Shown: positions 25,328 through 36,254 of the stretch, in pieces
Numbering within the stretch: the first letter of the stretch is position 1
Layout of the letters: the number at the start of each line of letters is the position of its first letter
NCBI GenBank assembly: GCA_963662155.1
Contig: OY759270.1
Location: 53,776,374-53,840,373 of the forward strand
Reading direction: 5' to 3'
Length of the DNA: 64,000 nucleotides
From: Lamellibrachia columna
Lineage: Eukaryota; Annelida; Polychaeta; Sabellida; Siboglinidae
Position numbers and translations under genes: made by a program
Notes under the pieces: model-generated
The model's database searches: none
Told to the model about the DNA's origin: nothing
What the model saw: only the letters and a program-made list of their open reading frames with translations

Positions 25328-25722
25328 TTCGCACCTAGCAGGCACGTACGACGTAGGTTGATGTCCCCCATTACTACCCTAGGTGTGGTGCACCTAGCAG
25401 GTACGTACGACGTAGGTTGATGTCCCCCATTACTACCCTAGGTGTGGTGCACCTAGCAGGCACGTACGACGTAGGTTGATGTCCCCCATTACTACCCTAG
25501 GTTTAGTGCACCTAGCAGGCACGTACGACGTAGGTTGATGTCCCCCATTACTACCCTAGGTGTGGTGCACCTAGCAGGTACGTACGACGTAGGTTGATGT
25601 CCCCCATTACTACCCTAGGTGTGGTGCACCTAGCAGGCACGTACGACGTAGGTTGATGTCCCTCATTACTACCCTAGGCGTAGTGCACCTGGCAGGCACG
25701 TACGACGTAGGTTGATGTGGTG
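25328..25722. repeat. 59-bp satellite, about 6.5 copies
   Basis: The unit contains GCACCTAGCAGGCACGTACG, GTAGGTTGATGTCCCCC and ACTACCCTAGGTGTGGT. The last copy breaks off before a changed GTGGTGTAGGG. A run of nine A bases lies just upstream at about 25300. Confidence 0.95.
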
Positions 25723-25904
25723 TAGGGTAGTAGCTCCTCATCCTTGTACGGCGCACTAACTAACAACACTTTCTGTAGTGGTTTCCGTTTGTATTGCATG
25801 TTAGTGCGGATTACCTGATCATATCACAATAACACCCAAACTCATTCATTCAAAATCATATTGGAATATGAATTTGAAAATCATTAATTTAAAATGTTCT
25901 GACA
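25723..25904. other. spacer, no gene recognised
   Basis: Unique DNA between the 59-bp satellite and a LINE tail. Confidence 0.4.
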
Positions 25905-26190
25905 AAGTTAGCAACAAAACTCTATGGGAAAAGACTAACCAGCTTCCAGTGGAAAAAGAAATAAAAAAGAGAAAATGGAAGAGGATTTGTCATACGCTAC
26001 GAAAAACCCCATCCAGTAACACCAGAATTTGAATCCGAAGGAGAAGAGGAAAAAGAGGACGGTCCAGAAACACGCGGCGGTGAGACGTGGACACAGAACT
26101 AAAGAAGATGGGCTACATATAGAATGACATAACAAAGAAAGTACAAAACAGGACGCGGAGAGCTCCTGTCGATGGCCCATGCTCCTAACT
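25905..26190 (+). mobile_element. LINE 3' fragment (RTE/endonuclease-RT type C-terminus)
   Basis: In one plus frame, with stops, it reads [38 protein letters not shown] and ELKKMGYI in that order. This is the usual C-terminal arrangement of endonuclease-reverse-transcriptase LINEs (a rearranged tryptophan/Lys-Arg block, the [11 protein letters not shown] motif, then the GRPRxTWRR-type motif). Three internal stops show it is dead and the reverse transcriptase is missing. Confidence 0.75.
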
Positions 26191-26424
26191 AGCAAAGTAA
26201 GCAAGTAGCCTAGGCCTGTATTCCATTGTCCATTGTCATATGTCTCAAGTCTCAAGTCTCAAGTGGTTTACTCCAAACAGCCCAAACTTGGGCTAACGCA
26301 GGAGTTTGTGGTGGACTGTGCGCATGCGCTGTGGGTGGTACATTCGATTAGAAGACTAGTATCATTAATGTTGCTGAAATGGTTTTTATCTGATAGTTTT
26401 ATTTATTTTATGTATAGGATGTTT

Positions 26425-26745
26425 AACGAAAAATTTTAATAGGTTGGTTGTGTGTATGGATACTGTCGCTGCCTTGCCACATGCACACATAGACAGTCTC
26501 CATACCCACACCATGGATAAGTTTACGCTGAGCACTGTGTTTTAAAGGCAGTTTAGGTGAGGAGGTGTGGTGAAAGGGAGTTCCATAATAGCTTCTTGAA
26601 ATGATTTTGGGTTTTTTATGTTGGTAATTTTTGATGGAATCATATTCCATATGCGAATGGCTCTGGGATAAAATGAAAAGACCATTGCATTGTCAAATGT
26701 GGATGAATGTTTTAAATAAAATATTAATATTTTTGTCATGTTTTT
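26425..26745 (-). mobile_element. LINE 3' fragment (CR1/L2/Jockey type C-terminus)
   Basis: The minus strand encodes FDNAMVFSFYPRAIRIWN followed by MIPSKITNIKNPKSFQEAI. The F(F/Y)PR-x-I-R-x-WN-x-(L/I)P motif near the C-terminus is typical of Jockey-superfamily LINEs. It is 5' truncated and lies about 180 bp upstream of the UPRT start codon. Confidence 0.75.
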
Positions 26746-26925
26746 TCATTTGAAATGTTTTGCCGCTTTTTTTCCCGCTCTTTCGTCTTGTCTGGTAAAT
26801 CCCCATGATTTCTCAAGATATGCACTTTCACACAACACCGTCACCGGACATCCGCGGTTAGTGCGTGTTACCTGTGGCGCCATCTACCGATCACAATGTT
26901 GCGAGAATAGTTTCTCGCCCACTAG
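26746..26925 (+). promoter_or_regulatory. UPRT promoter region
   Basis: A short CpG-containing patch between a LINE tail and the UPRT start codon. It contains CTCTTTCGTC (pyrimidine-rich initiator-like) near 26777. It also carries two opposed copies of an ATGGCGCC core: GGCGCCATCTA at about 26877 and TAGATGGCGCC at about 26924, the latter overlapping the start codon. No TATA box seen. Confidence 0.4.
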
Positions 26926-27113
26926 ATGGCGCCGGCGTGCGTGGCTGACCTCGATGTCAAAGGCCGACAACATCGTGGCGGAACAACGCCGATGGAGCCA
27001 GACGTAATTCAGACTTCGCCGTTGACTAACGCCGAAGGGGATTTTAGCAGGAATATAATTTATGTTAGAATAACAGACCAGATAAAAGAGCTGCAGACAG
27101 TACTTAGAGACAG
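26926..27113 (+). CDS. UPRT: UPRT exon 1
   Basis: Encodes a nonconserved N-terminus and then the family motif TDQIKELQTVLRDR. It ends GACAG|GTTTGT in phase 2. Confidence 0.88.
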
Positions 27114-30100
27114 GTTTGTGCCTTTTTGTGGTGGCGTTTGTTTCTCGAAAGATTTCGGTATCTCGGCCGAAGAGACGTAGTTACCGAATACTGTCAACAA
27201 CCTCTGAGAGGCTGAGTCACTGACATAAGGCTGAATGCCCTAAATGCTACTGCCGAGACGTAGGCCAACCACTGGATGGTGCAAGGCCAAGGGCCATGTC
27301 TGCATGGGTTCATCTGCACTAATGAAAACCCGAATATGAAGCTAAGATTATTAATATTTAGCATTGGTTTACACCGTCCAAAATCATGCATATCGGATAT
27401 CATATCGATAATCGACTATCGTCCCGAGTATCGTACGTGACATATCTCATTTTATTATCTGTAATTTTTTCTTTGCTGATTCCACACATGGCAGATGCAA
27501 ATAGTTTTGCATAAAAATGTATTACCTTTGACTTTGTATGCATTTGTTTTTAACACATTTTATAACGTATTTGAAAATGAAATTCCATGCTATTTTATAA
27601 CAGTTAAATTTTATTTTAAAGAGATAAAATTTATATCATGGTACAAATAGCATCAACATTTAGCGACATTGATATTATGTTATAATGCTGTAAACATTCA
27701 TTTGTTGGACCACATTCCCTGAAGAGTAAGATATTATTTATTGTTTTCCTTTGACAATTATAAAATGCAAATGTGTATGACATTTTCAGGCCATATTGGT
27801 TATCATAAATTCATAATATATTATTTATTGTTTTCTTCTGACAATAATAAAATGCAAATGTGTATGACATTGTCAGGCCATATTGGTTATCATTAATTCA
27901 TAATAATATTATATTATGTATTGTTTTCTTTTGACAATTATAAAAATGCCCATATGTGACAAACCACTTAAACTGTGATTAAAAAGAAAGCAATCTATGA
28001 ATCAGTACCAATGATTTCAGGGATGGGGCCGTAGATTTTTATGTTTGTAAAATTGTTCATATAATACTGGTTGGTACCAATGACACCATAGAAATCAATC
28101 AAGGGAGCAAAAGCATAAAAAATTGCTGCACTTAAATTATAATAAGATTACTTATATATAAAATGTCACAGTTAGGTGTTTGTATAGTTGTTGGGCAAGC
28201 AGTAAACATTCCAACAAAATAAGTTGATGATGCAGGACAATCCACCCTCAATGTTGGGTGATTTGACAAATTGACATAAAGTTAACTTACAGTTCACCTT
28301 TTGTTAAACTTTATAAATCATGTGGTAGTTAGCATGCTGAGACCACGGTATGAAGAGTATGTATGACGTCAGCTGGAAGTTTTGTCCTGAGACAGGGCCA
28401 AGTGGATGAAACTTGTCGTCGACCTATGCTCCACACGGAGTACAAGGGTATAAGTGGAGGAAGCTTGTCGTCGACCTATGCTCCACACGGAGTACAAGGG
28501 TATAAGTGGAGGAAGCTTGTGGTTGACCTATGCTCCACACGGAGTACAAGGGTATAAGTGGAGGAAGCTTGTGGTCGACCTATGCTCCACACGGAGTACA
28601 AGGGTATAAGTGGAGGAAGCTTGTGGTCGACCTATGCTCCACACGGAGTACAAGGGTATAAGTGGAGGAAGCTTGTCGTCGACCTATGCTCCACACGGAG
28701 TACAAGGGTATAAGTCAAGTAAGTCATGTATGACATGCATTATATCATTTTAGTTTCTTGTATCATGAGTCATCACGCACAGGCTCATTCATATGATAAT
28801 AACCCAATGTTTGATGAATTTACACGAACTTTGGTGGTTGTTGTAGAGCGACGTCAAGAAGTGACTTCATATTCTATGCAGACCGACTAGTAAGTACATA
28901 TAGTAAACATTTCAAAGTCATGTTGATTAACAGATGAAATGTGCATAAGTAATTTTTTTTAAATGGTAATTTGTCTTCAGTCGGCAGAACCACAGCAGGA
29001 ACAATTCTGCAAAAAGTCCCCTCATCGTCTTTCCTGGTACACAGATAAATTATTCACAGTAAATTATGTTATGTTAATATTAGAGTGATTCATGTGTTTA
29101 TATTTCAATCACTGAGTATCTAATCTATAAAGCAAAGTGCATATTTATCTGCCTGTCTTGTCTGTCTGTTGTGTCTTATGCGAAGCTGCATTTGTGGCCA
29201 GATCCTGATGAAACTTTGCAAGGTGACCCAAGGAGCCCTTCTGTCGGACATGGGTGGGGCAGATGTGGAACCATCCCCATGGATGTCTGGGGGGTTTGGG
29301 GTCAAAATTTCAGAAAGACTAGTGGAAATTGCAACCTTGGAATTATTTTGTTTTCTGGGTCACCATAATAATAATAGTTATGCATACACATTTGTAACTG
29401 GATGTATGTACTTGTTACATTATAGTAACATATAACAGTCCTTAGAGGTGGCTTCTAACTTTTTTCCCGTGAAATACCGGGTGACTTGGCTAGTACTCAA
29501 TATGGAAGTAAATACTAAAAGCATTTTGAGGAATTTTTTTTATATTTCAATTTTTACTGGGTACTTGTGTCAGCACTCAGTGTCAGTGTCAGAATCCACT
29601 GCGGCGTCAATTACTGACACTCGGTGTCAGCATTCGTTGCGTCATCAATTTCTGACACTCAGTTGATGATGCAAATGCTGAATGCAGTGCCAGGTGTCAG
29701 ATTCAAATATTTATTTGAACCTGTCCTGCAGTCATTAAATATTAATTTTATTATTATGTGTTTGGCCAATTTCTTCTGAGTAAATTTAATGAATGTTTTC
29801 TAAATGATGACCTTGAGAGATGAATGCCATCAGATCAAGTTGAACTATTTCTGCTTCAGATTCGGCAAGTGGTGGAAGAGGGGCTCAACCAGCTGCCGTA
29901 CCAGAAATGTGTTGTCACCACACCCACGGGTAATAGAAGCCTCTGTCTGGTCACATCTGACTGGTCTCCTCTGGCTGGTCTCATCTGACCGCTGCTACTC
30001 TGTGTTATATTCATTATTCAAATAAAGTAATTCGATTGGAAACTTGAGTTGAGTCTGAGATCAGCAGGTTGAATACCTTATATATTATTTCATTATCTGT

Positions 30101-33100
30101 CATTTTATTGGAAAAGTGAAACCACTGCATGTGTTTGTTGCTTGTAGGGTGTGAATATGAAGGACTTCACTATGAAAAAGGCAACTGTGGAGTAAGCATA
30201 ATGAGAAGTGGTATGTATATTTCATAACATAGCAGACTGCTTAATAACATCGGACATAATAGAATCAGCCATTTAGTAGAGTCAAATATATTGGCTCTGG
30301 TGGAACCATTCCCTGTTGCCGCTAGTCAATCAGCCGTTTAGTAGAATGAAATATATTGGCTGTGGCGGAATCATTGCCTATAGTGAATCAGCCGTTGAAT
30401 AGAATCTAATATGTTGGCTGTGACGGAATCATTCCCTGTTGCTGCTAGTGAATCAGCCGTTGAGTAGAATCTAATATATTGGCTGTGACGGAATCATTCC
30501 CTATTGCCTATAGTGAATCAGCCGTTGAGTAGAATCAAATATATTGGCTGTGACGGAAACGTTCCCTTTTGCCGCTAGTGAATCGGCTGTTGAGTAGAAT
30601 CAAATATATTGGCTGTGACGGAATCATTCCCTATTGCCACTAGTGAATCAGCCGTTGAGTAGAATAAAATATATTGGCTGTGACGGAATCATTCCCTATT
30701 GCCATTAGTGAATCAGCCGTTGAGTAGAATAAAATATATTGGCTGTGACGGAATCATTCCCTATTGCCATTAGTGAATCAGCCGTTGAGTAGAATAAAAT
30801 TTATTGGCTGTAACGGAATCATTCCCTATTGCCACTGTGACTTATAGATATACTAAGACCAAAGACTACACTTGACAGTGACAGTTTGTGTGATTTATAG
30901 ATGTACTAAGACCAAAGACTACACTTGACAGTGACAGTTTGTGTGACTTATAGATGTACTAAGACCAAAGACTACACTTGACAGTGACAGTTTGTGTGAC
31001 TTATAGATGTACTAAGACCAAAGACTACACTTGACAGTGACAGTTTGTGTGACTTATAGATGTACTAAGACCAAAGACTACACTTGACAGTGACAGTTTG
31101 TGTGACTTATAGATGTACTAAGACCAAAGACTACACTTGACAGTGACAGTTTGTGTGACTTATAGATGTACTAAGACCAAAGACTACACTTGACAGTGAC
31201 AGTTTGTGTGACTTATAGATGTACTAAGACCAAAGACTACACTTGACAGTGACAGTTTGTGTGACTTATAGATGTACTAAGACCAAAGGCTACACATGTC
31301 AGTGACAGTTTGTGTGACTTGATGTGTCATCATTTCTAATACATACATAAAATAGAGGATAAAGATTTGTTTGTTTTTCATTGTTTTCCCAGTGGAAGAA
31401 ATAATATAAATCCTGATAACTTGACGTTTTGATGTTCTTTTTTAAAATGCCTATTTTGTCTGTGTCAGCCGCTTAGGTTCTATTGTCTTTGTTTGGTATG
31501 TGCATAATTTCTGCATATGTGCAAACAATTGAAATGTGACATCACAATAGCACATGGGACAGTGCAGTTCTGATACTTGGTTATTGACTATAAATACATG
31601 ATGTCACTATGTGCTATTATGATGTCGCAGTTTAACTATGTGCTTTAATAAGTGACTGTAAAATAGTTATTTTGTGCTTACAAATTAACACAATAGCAAG
31701 AGTTTACAAAGACTGCTGTGGCAGTGTGACAAATTACGGTTCATGAGACAAATAGTTGTCATCGGTTGCCATGACTACCGACTGTGTTGCCTGTAGGTGA
31801 AGCAATGGAGCAAGGTCTGCGAGACTGCTGTCGCTCCATTCGCATTGGCAAGATTCTCATCCAGAGTGACGAAGATACACACGAAGCAAAGGTCTACTAC
31901 GCCAAGTTCCCTCCTGATGTTAACAAGCGCAAAGTGCTCCTGATGTACCCAATCATGAGTGAGTGGCTATCAGTTTACCCAGGGGTTGGTTCCCAGAGTC
32001 TTGTTGGCCAGTGTTCAGTGTTCATCTCTTCCACTATGCTAGCCTCACACTCGGAAACGTTGCAGTTTCAGTAACTACGGCACGTGCAGTTTTGTTTTAC
32101 AAAACTGACATACTGGTAGTTTGTTTTCTGTGTTAAAAAGCACAAAGTCCATTCATTTGTATTCCTAGTTTTACTTATCCTCTTCGCACCCAAGTAACAT
32201 AAGTGACATAAGTAACATAAATAACATAAATAACATAAGTAACATAAGTAACATAAATAACATAAGTAACAAATAACATAAGTAACATAAATAACATAAG
32301 TAACATAAATAACAAATCACATAAGTAACATAAATAACAAATAACATAAGTAACATAAATGACATAAGTAACATAAGGCCATGCAGTAACTTCTGCGTTT
32401 TCATACAATCTCTAGCGGCTTCATCTGTCATCTTGCAAGAACTCCCTCCCACTAGGTTGCTCTCTATTTCCCCAGTCCTTCTGACCCTCTCCCTGTTCAT
32501 TTTACCCTTCCTCTTTTCCTTGTCCCTTCAGGGGCCCAGGTTAGTGTAATTGTATTCATGTAAATATTACAACTGTGTATCACTGTAGACAGAGTAGTGC
32601 ACGTAGTAGAATTGAAAATCTGTCGTGTTACTATTGCCGTCCTGAACCAGTTCTGTGTTCATGGGGGTTACAAGGGGTTATGGTTAATGTAATCCAAGAA
32701 ATAACAAATGCTAAAATCAGTTTTTTATAGAACAGGTAAAAGTGATGTTCTCTTCACTGTAATTCAGTACAGGGATTGTTGGGCTTGGTAGTATGGTGGG
32801 TGAGGGGGTCGGACACTGAGAGGATTGTTGGGCTTGGTAGTATGGTGGGTGAGGGGGTCGGACACTGAGAGGATTGTGGGGCTTGGTAGTATGGTGGGTG
32901 AGGGGGTCGGACACTGAGAGGATTGTTGGGCTTGGTAGTATGGTGGGTGAGGGGGTCGGGCACTGAGAGGATTGTTGGGCTTGGTAGTATGGTGGGTGAG
33001 GGGGTCGGACACTGAGGATAGTGGGGCTTGGTAGTATGGTGGGTGAGGGGGTCGGACACTGAGGATTGTGGGGCTTGGCAGCATGGTGGGTGAGGAGGTC

Positions 33101-36100
33101 AGACACTGAGGATTGTGGGGCTTGGCAGCATGGTGGGTGAGGAGGTCAGACACTGAGGATTGTGGGGCTTGGCAGCATGGTGGGTGAGGGGGTCGGACAC
33201 TGAGAGGATTGTGGGGCTTGGTAGTATGGTGGGTGAGGGGGTCGGACACTGAGGATTGTGGGGCTTGGCAGCATGGTGGGTGAGGGGCTCGGACACTGAG
33301 AGGATTGTGGGGCTTGGTAGTATGGTGGGTGAGGGGGTCGGACACTGAGGATTGTGGGGCTTGGCAGCATGGTGGGTGAGGGGCTCGGACACTGAGAGGA
33401 TTGTGGGGCTTGGTAGTATGGTGGGTGAGGGGGTCGGACACTGAGGATTGTGGGGCTTGGCAGCATGGTGGGTGAGGGGCTCGGACACTGAGAGGATTGT
33501 GGGGCTTGGTAGCATGGTGGGTGAGGGGGTCGGACACTGAGAGGATTGTGGGGCTTGGTAGTATGGTGGGTGAGGGGGTCGGACACTGAGGATTGTGGGG
33601 CTTGGCAGCATGGTGGGTGAGGGGCTCGGACACTGAGGATTGTGGGGCTTGGCAGCATGGTGGGTGAGGGGCTCGGACACTGAGAGGATTGTGGGGCTTG
33701 GTAGCATGGTGGGTGAGGGGGTCGGACACTGAGAGGATTGTGGGGCTTGGTAGTATGGTGGGTGAGGAGGTCGGACACTGAGGATTGTGGGGCTTGGCAG
33801 CATGGTGGGTGAGGGGCTCGGACACTGAGAGGATTGTGGGGCTTGGTAGCATGGTGGGTGAGGGGGTCGGACACTGAGAGGATTGTGGGGCTTGGTAGCA
33901 TGGTGGGTGAGGAGGTCGGACACTGAGGATTGTGGGGCTTGGCAGCATGGTGGGTGAGGGGCTCGGACACTGAGAGGATTGTGGGGCTTGGTAGCATGGT
34001 GGGTGAGGGGGTCGGACACTGAGAGGATTGTGGGGCTTGGTAGCATGGCGGGTGAGGGGGTTGGACATTGAGAGGATTGTGGGGCTTGGTAGAATGGTGG
34101 GTGAGGGGGTCGGATATTGGGAGGATTGGGTTTTAATGTCTCTTGGGTTTCTTTGTTCAAGTCTACTGCCAAATATGGTGTTTTCTGTCCCACATAGTAA
34201 TGTCCCACCTTTGTAGACAGTAAGACGGGTCCCCTCAATTTTAAGACAGTAAGACGGGTCCCCTCAATTTTAAGACCTAACTCAATCACTGATAAAGGGT
34301 GTCGTATTCAGACCTTGTTGCTCTACTGTATAGTTTGGTGTTCAGTACTGGGAGGGTATCTTTACTATTTATGTACAGTGTACATATTCCACAAAATTAC
34401 AAGTTAAAAAGTTTAACATTAGTTAAATGTAACAGTTTTGATTTGTGTGTGGGCTGCCCTAGATAGGCACAATGCGTCATTTTCCTGCTGTCAAGTTTTG
34501 ACCGTTCTCTTCCTCAGGTACGGGCAACACTGTGATCAAGGCGATTGACGTGCTGCAGCAACACGGAGTGAAGGAGGAAAACATCATCGTTCTCAACCTC
34601 TTCTGCACCCCACAAGGTTTGTGTCACTGTCAGCTGTGCAGGACACAGTTGAAAAGACAAAATTACATGGCAGTCTCGTGACTTCAAGGAGGCTGGCATC
34701 AGAATCAAGTTAACACAATCATCTATATTTAGACATTTATTCCAAATTGCATTGCCACCATAAATCTTTGGTGGTCCTTTGTTGTGAAAATTACTTTTGT
34801 GTGTCCCTGTTCATGATTATGCTTAACGATTCTGTTTTGTTGTGCCTCCAAGCTCAAATTCATGAGGATATAAGCTCTATAGAAGTTCATTATTACTATT
34901 TACACATTTCATGAAAATGTTTTGCATTCGACTACAGTAGTACCTGCCTTCAACGGACCCTCCGATGAGCGGACACCTGCTATGGCAGGACACTTTCTCA
35001 ATGTACGGACTGTTTTACCATGTTAATGTCCCTCTGATGAGGGGACACCTGGTGAACGCGGACAGCGGACAGGATATTTTGGTTTCTGTCCCTGCTAAGG
35101 CGGACAGTAATAATTATTTTCGTAATTTTATTCTTTAAATATTTGATTTCCAAAATGGCGACGGACAAACAGCAGGGTGTGTAGTGGGAAAAACCACGTT
35201 ATATCGCAAATTCGGATATAAGGCTGTTGGTCATGGACCCCGATTTTCTGCCGCCGGGGGAAATGCCAAATGGGCCTGCTTAAACCTACTTAGAGTTGCT
35301 TTGACAACTCTCAAGAAACAGGTGAACAATGTCAACGACAATGAACGACTGTCAACAAGTTGTTTGTTTGGCGCTGCCGCCGACACCAATCGCTGATGTT
35401 GGCTTTGCTTAGGCGGTTTGAAATTGCAATCGACATTCACAAATACACCTCGCATAAGAATCAGATAAACAGTCTTAAATGCAATTTAGTATGCAGTACA
35501 TGCCAAATGCGCAACCGGTGTGCGAAAATACGAATTCGTCATCCGCATATGAAACGACGAATCGATGCTAAGTCGTGCATAATAAATTTATGCTTCGATC
35601 GAGATCAGTTGAAAATCGAGGTGAAACGATTATTGATTCTGCCTATTGTCGTTTTCTATGTTTAATCAGCTTACATACTGCGTGTGTCAACTCATATACG
35701 TTTTCGGCTGCTCAAATCCAGGTTATTATTTTCGATTCGTAGGCCTATTAGTTCAGTACGTCGTCATCATAGTTCCATAACGGTAAACATACATGTATTT
35801 TATTCACTTAACGATTAAACAGGGTGTGACATTTAAAAAATAATACACGTTGATGGTAGTTGACTCGTTTAATAAGCTCCATAAACTGCATATTGCCGTA
35901 TAAGACAGTGCTGCAAGCACACTGTGGCTTCGACAGCATTCTTGGACTTGGAGCAGCAGGCGGCGATTGCTGTTGGTTAGTAGCACCCTGGTGGCAGACC
36001 TAACGCGCCTTATTTCAGCCCTCCACTCCAGCATGCCTGGCCCTCCAATGAGGGGACACTTTTGCTTGTATACAGAAGTGTCCATTGAAGGCAGGTACTA

Positions 36101-36254
36101 CTATACATGTCATGTATAATAATGTAGTTCACCTTCGTTGTTTACAGGTGTGAAATCTGTGATCAAGAAGTTCCCAGGATTGAAAATTCTGACATCAGAA
36201 GTACATCCAGTAGCACCAAACCACTTTGGACAGAAGTACTTTGGCACTGACTGA
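26926..36254 (+). CDS. UPRT: uracil phosphoribosyltransferase homologue (animal UPRT), seven exons
   Basis: Exons 26926-27113, 28847-28889, 29860-29929, 30148-30210, 31797-31958, 34518-34616 and 36148-36254 join to 732 bp, 243 aa. Every intron is GT-AG and every phase closes. Family signatures in order: TDQIKELQTVLRDR; DRLIRQVVEEGLNQLPY; KGNCGVSIMRSGEAMEQGL; RIGKILIQSD; the PRPP loop region YPIMSTGNT; and the C-terminal VHPVAPNHFGQKYFGTD. Bacterial and fungal enzymes convert uracil plus PRPP to UMP. Animal members lack part of the uracil-binding GDAGDR-type loop, as here (HFGQKYFGT), and human UPRT is reported inactive, so catalysis is uncertain. It is shorter than human UPRT (309 aa) because the N-terminal extension is reduced. 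An alternative start is the in-frame ATG at 26992. Confidence 0.95.
27725..27965. repeat. about 100-bp tandem duplication in UPRT intron 1
   Basis: The block TTATTGTTTTC ... GACAAT(T/A)ATAAAATGCAAATG ... GGCCATATTGGTTATCAT occurs twice with a partial third copy. It is A/T-rich with no coding content. Confidence 0.8.
28372..28715. repeat. 51-bp minisatellite in UPRT intron 1
   Basis: About 6.5 copies of a unit containing GGAAGCTTGTCGTCGACC, TATGCTCCACACGGAGTAC and AAGGGTATAAGT. CGTCGACC alternates with TGGTCGACC and TGGTTGACC, which looks like CpG-to-TpG decay between copies. Confidence 0.95.
28847..28889 (+). CDS. UPRT: UPRT exon 2
   Basis: A 43-bp exon after TTGTTGTAG, before GTAAGT. It encodes ATSRSDFIFYADRL, matching the conserved RGDF-x-F-x-ADRL segment. 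Confidence 0.88.
29110..29330. repeat. probable old interspersed repeat in UPRT intron 2
   Basis: The run CTGCCTGTCTTGTCTGTCTG, then a segment ending GGGGTCAAAATTTCAGAAAG, resembles the tails of common invertebrate interspersed repeats. No terminal repeats or duplication can be seen, so this is a weak call. Confidence 0.3.
29860..29929 (+). CDS. UPRT: UPRT exon 3
   Basis: Follows TTTCTGCTTCAG and encodes IRQVVEEGLNQLPYQKC and VVTTPT. Donor GTAATA. Confidence 0.95.
30148..30210 (+). CDS. UPRT: UPRT exon 4
   Basis: Encodes CEYEGLHYEKGNCGVSIMRS. Acceptor CTTGTAG, donor GTATGT. Confidence 0.95.
30285..30836. repeat. 65-bp minisatellite in UPRT intron 4
   Basis: About 8-9 copies of a unit containing GAATCAGCCGTTGAGTAGAA, ATATATTGGCTGTGACGG and AATCATTCCCTATTGCC. 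Confidence 0.95.
30837..31318. repeat. 53-bp minisatellite in UPRT intron 4
   Basis: About nine near-identical copies containing GACTTATAGATGTACTAAG, ACCAAAGACTACACTTGAC and AGTGACAGTTTGTGT. It directly abuts the 65-bp array. Confidence 0.96.
31797..31958 (+). CDS. UPRT: UPRT exon 5
   Basis: Encodes GEAMEQGLRDCCRSIRIGKI through VLLMYPIM. Acceptor CCTGTAG, donor GTGAGT. Confidence 0.97.
32192..32372. repeat. 10-bp repeat (AACATAAGT/AACATAAAT) in UPRT intron 5
   Basis: About 18 alternating units. Antisense frames give Tyr-Val-Ile/Tyr-Leu-Cys hydrophobic repeats that mimic membrane segments but are repeat artefacts. Confidence 0.95.
32774..34128. repeat. G-rich 46-49-bp minisatellite, about 1.35 kb, in UPRT intron 5
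   Basis: About 28 copies of a unit with GATTGTGGGGCTTGGTAG, ATGGTGGGTGAGGGGGTCGG and ACACTGAG(AG). Units vary by AG insertion and by GTAGTATGG versus GCAGCATGG. Higher-order blocks are visible around 33100-34000. The minus strand stays open for 434 and 396 codons in two frames as a Pro/His/Ser-rich repeat, which is not coding. The G-runs lie on the transcribed sense strand. Confidence 0.96.
34219..34275. repeat. 30-bp direct duplication
   Basis: ACAGTAAGACGGGTCCCCTC plus AATTTTAAG occurs twice in tandem. Confidence 0.9.
34518..34616 (+). CDS. UPRT: UPRT exon 6
   Basis: Encodes STGNTVIKAIDVLQQHG through LNLFCTPQ, including the PRPP-binding STGNT. Acceptor TTCCTCAG, donor GTTTGT. Confidence 0.96.
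34935..36103. mobile_element. pogo/Tigger-like non-autonomous transposon in UPRT intron 6
   Basis: The left end CAGTAGTACCTGCCTTCAA faces the right end TTGAAGGCAGGTACTACTA. TA dinucleotides flank both sides (34933-34934 and 36104-36105), as expected for Tc1/mariner-pogo elements. Subterminal GATGAG(C/G)GGACAC-type words repeat at both ends. The 1169-bp interior has no recognisable transposase, so it is non-autonomous. It lies between UPRT exons 6 and 7 and leaves the splice sites intact. Confidence 0.85.
36148..36254 (+). CDS. UPRT: UPRT exon 7 (terminal)
   Basis: Encodes VKSVIKKFPGLKILTSEVHP, then VAPNHFGQKYFGTD and a TGA stop. Acceptor GTTTACAG. Confidence 0.97.

Noticed and set aside
25290..25345. 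tRNA-like B box (GGTGCGAATCC) with a T run on the minus strand near the 59-bp satellite
   Set aside because: No matching A box, acceptor stem or anticodon arm could be laid out, so no tRNA gene is called.
32171..32500. Hydrophobic minus-strand frame resembling membrane segments
   Set aside because: Made by the AACATAAGT repeat; not a protein.
32764..34289. Minus-strand frames of 434, 396 and 283 codons, Pro/His/Ser-rich
   Set aside because: All lie in the G-rich UPRT intron-5 minisatellite, several frames open at once and antisense to a real gene.
35184..35665. Open frames inside the pogo-like element as a possible transposase
   Set aside because: No CENPB-type DNA-binding or DDE motif could be recognised.
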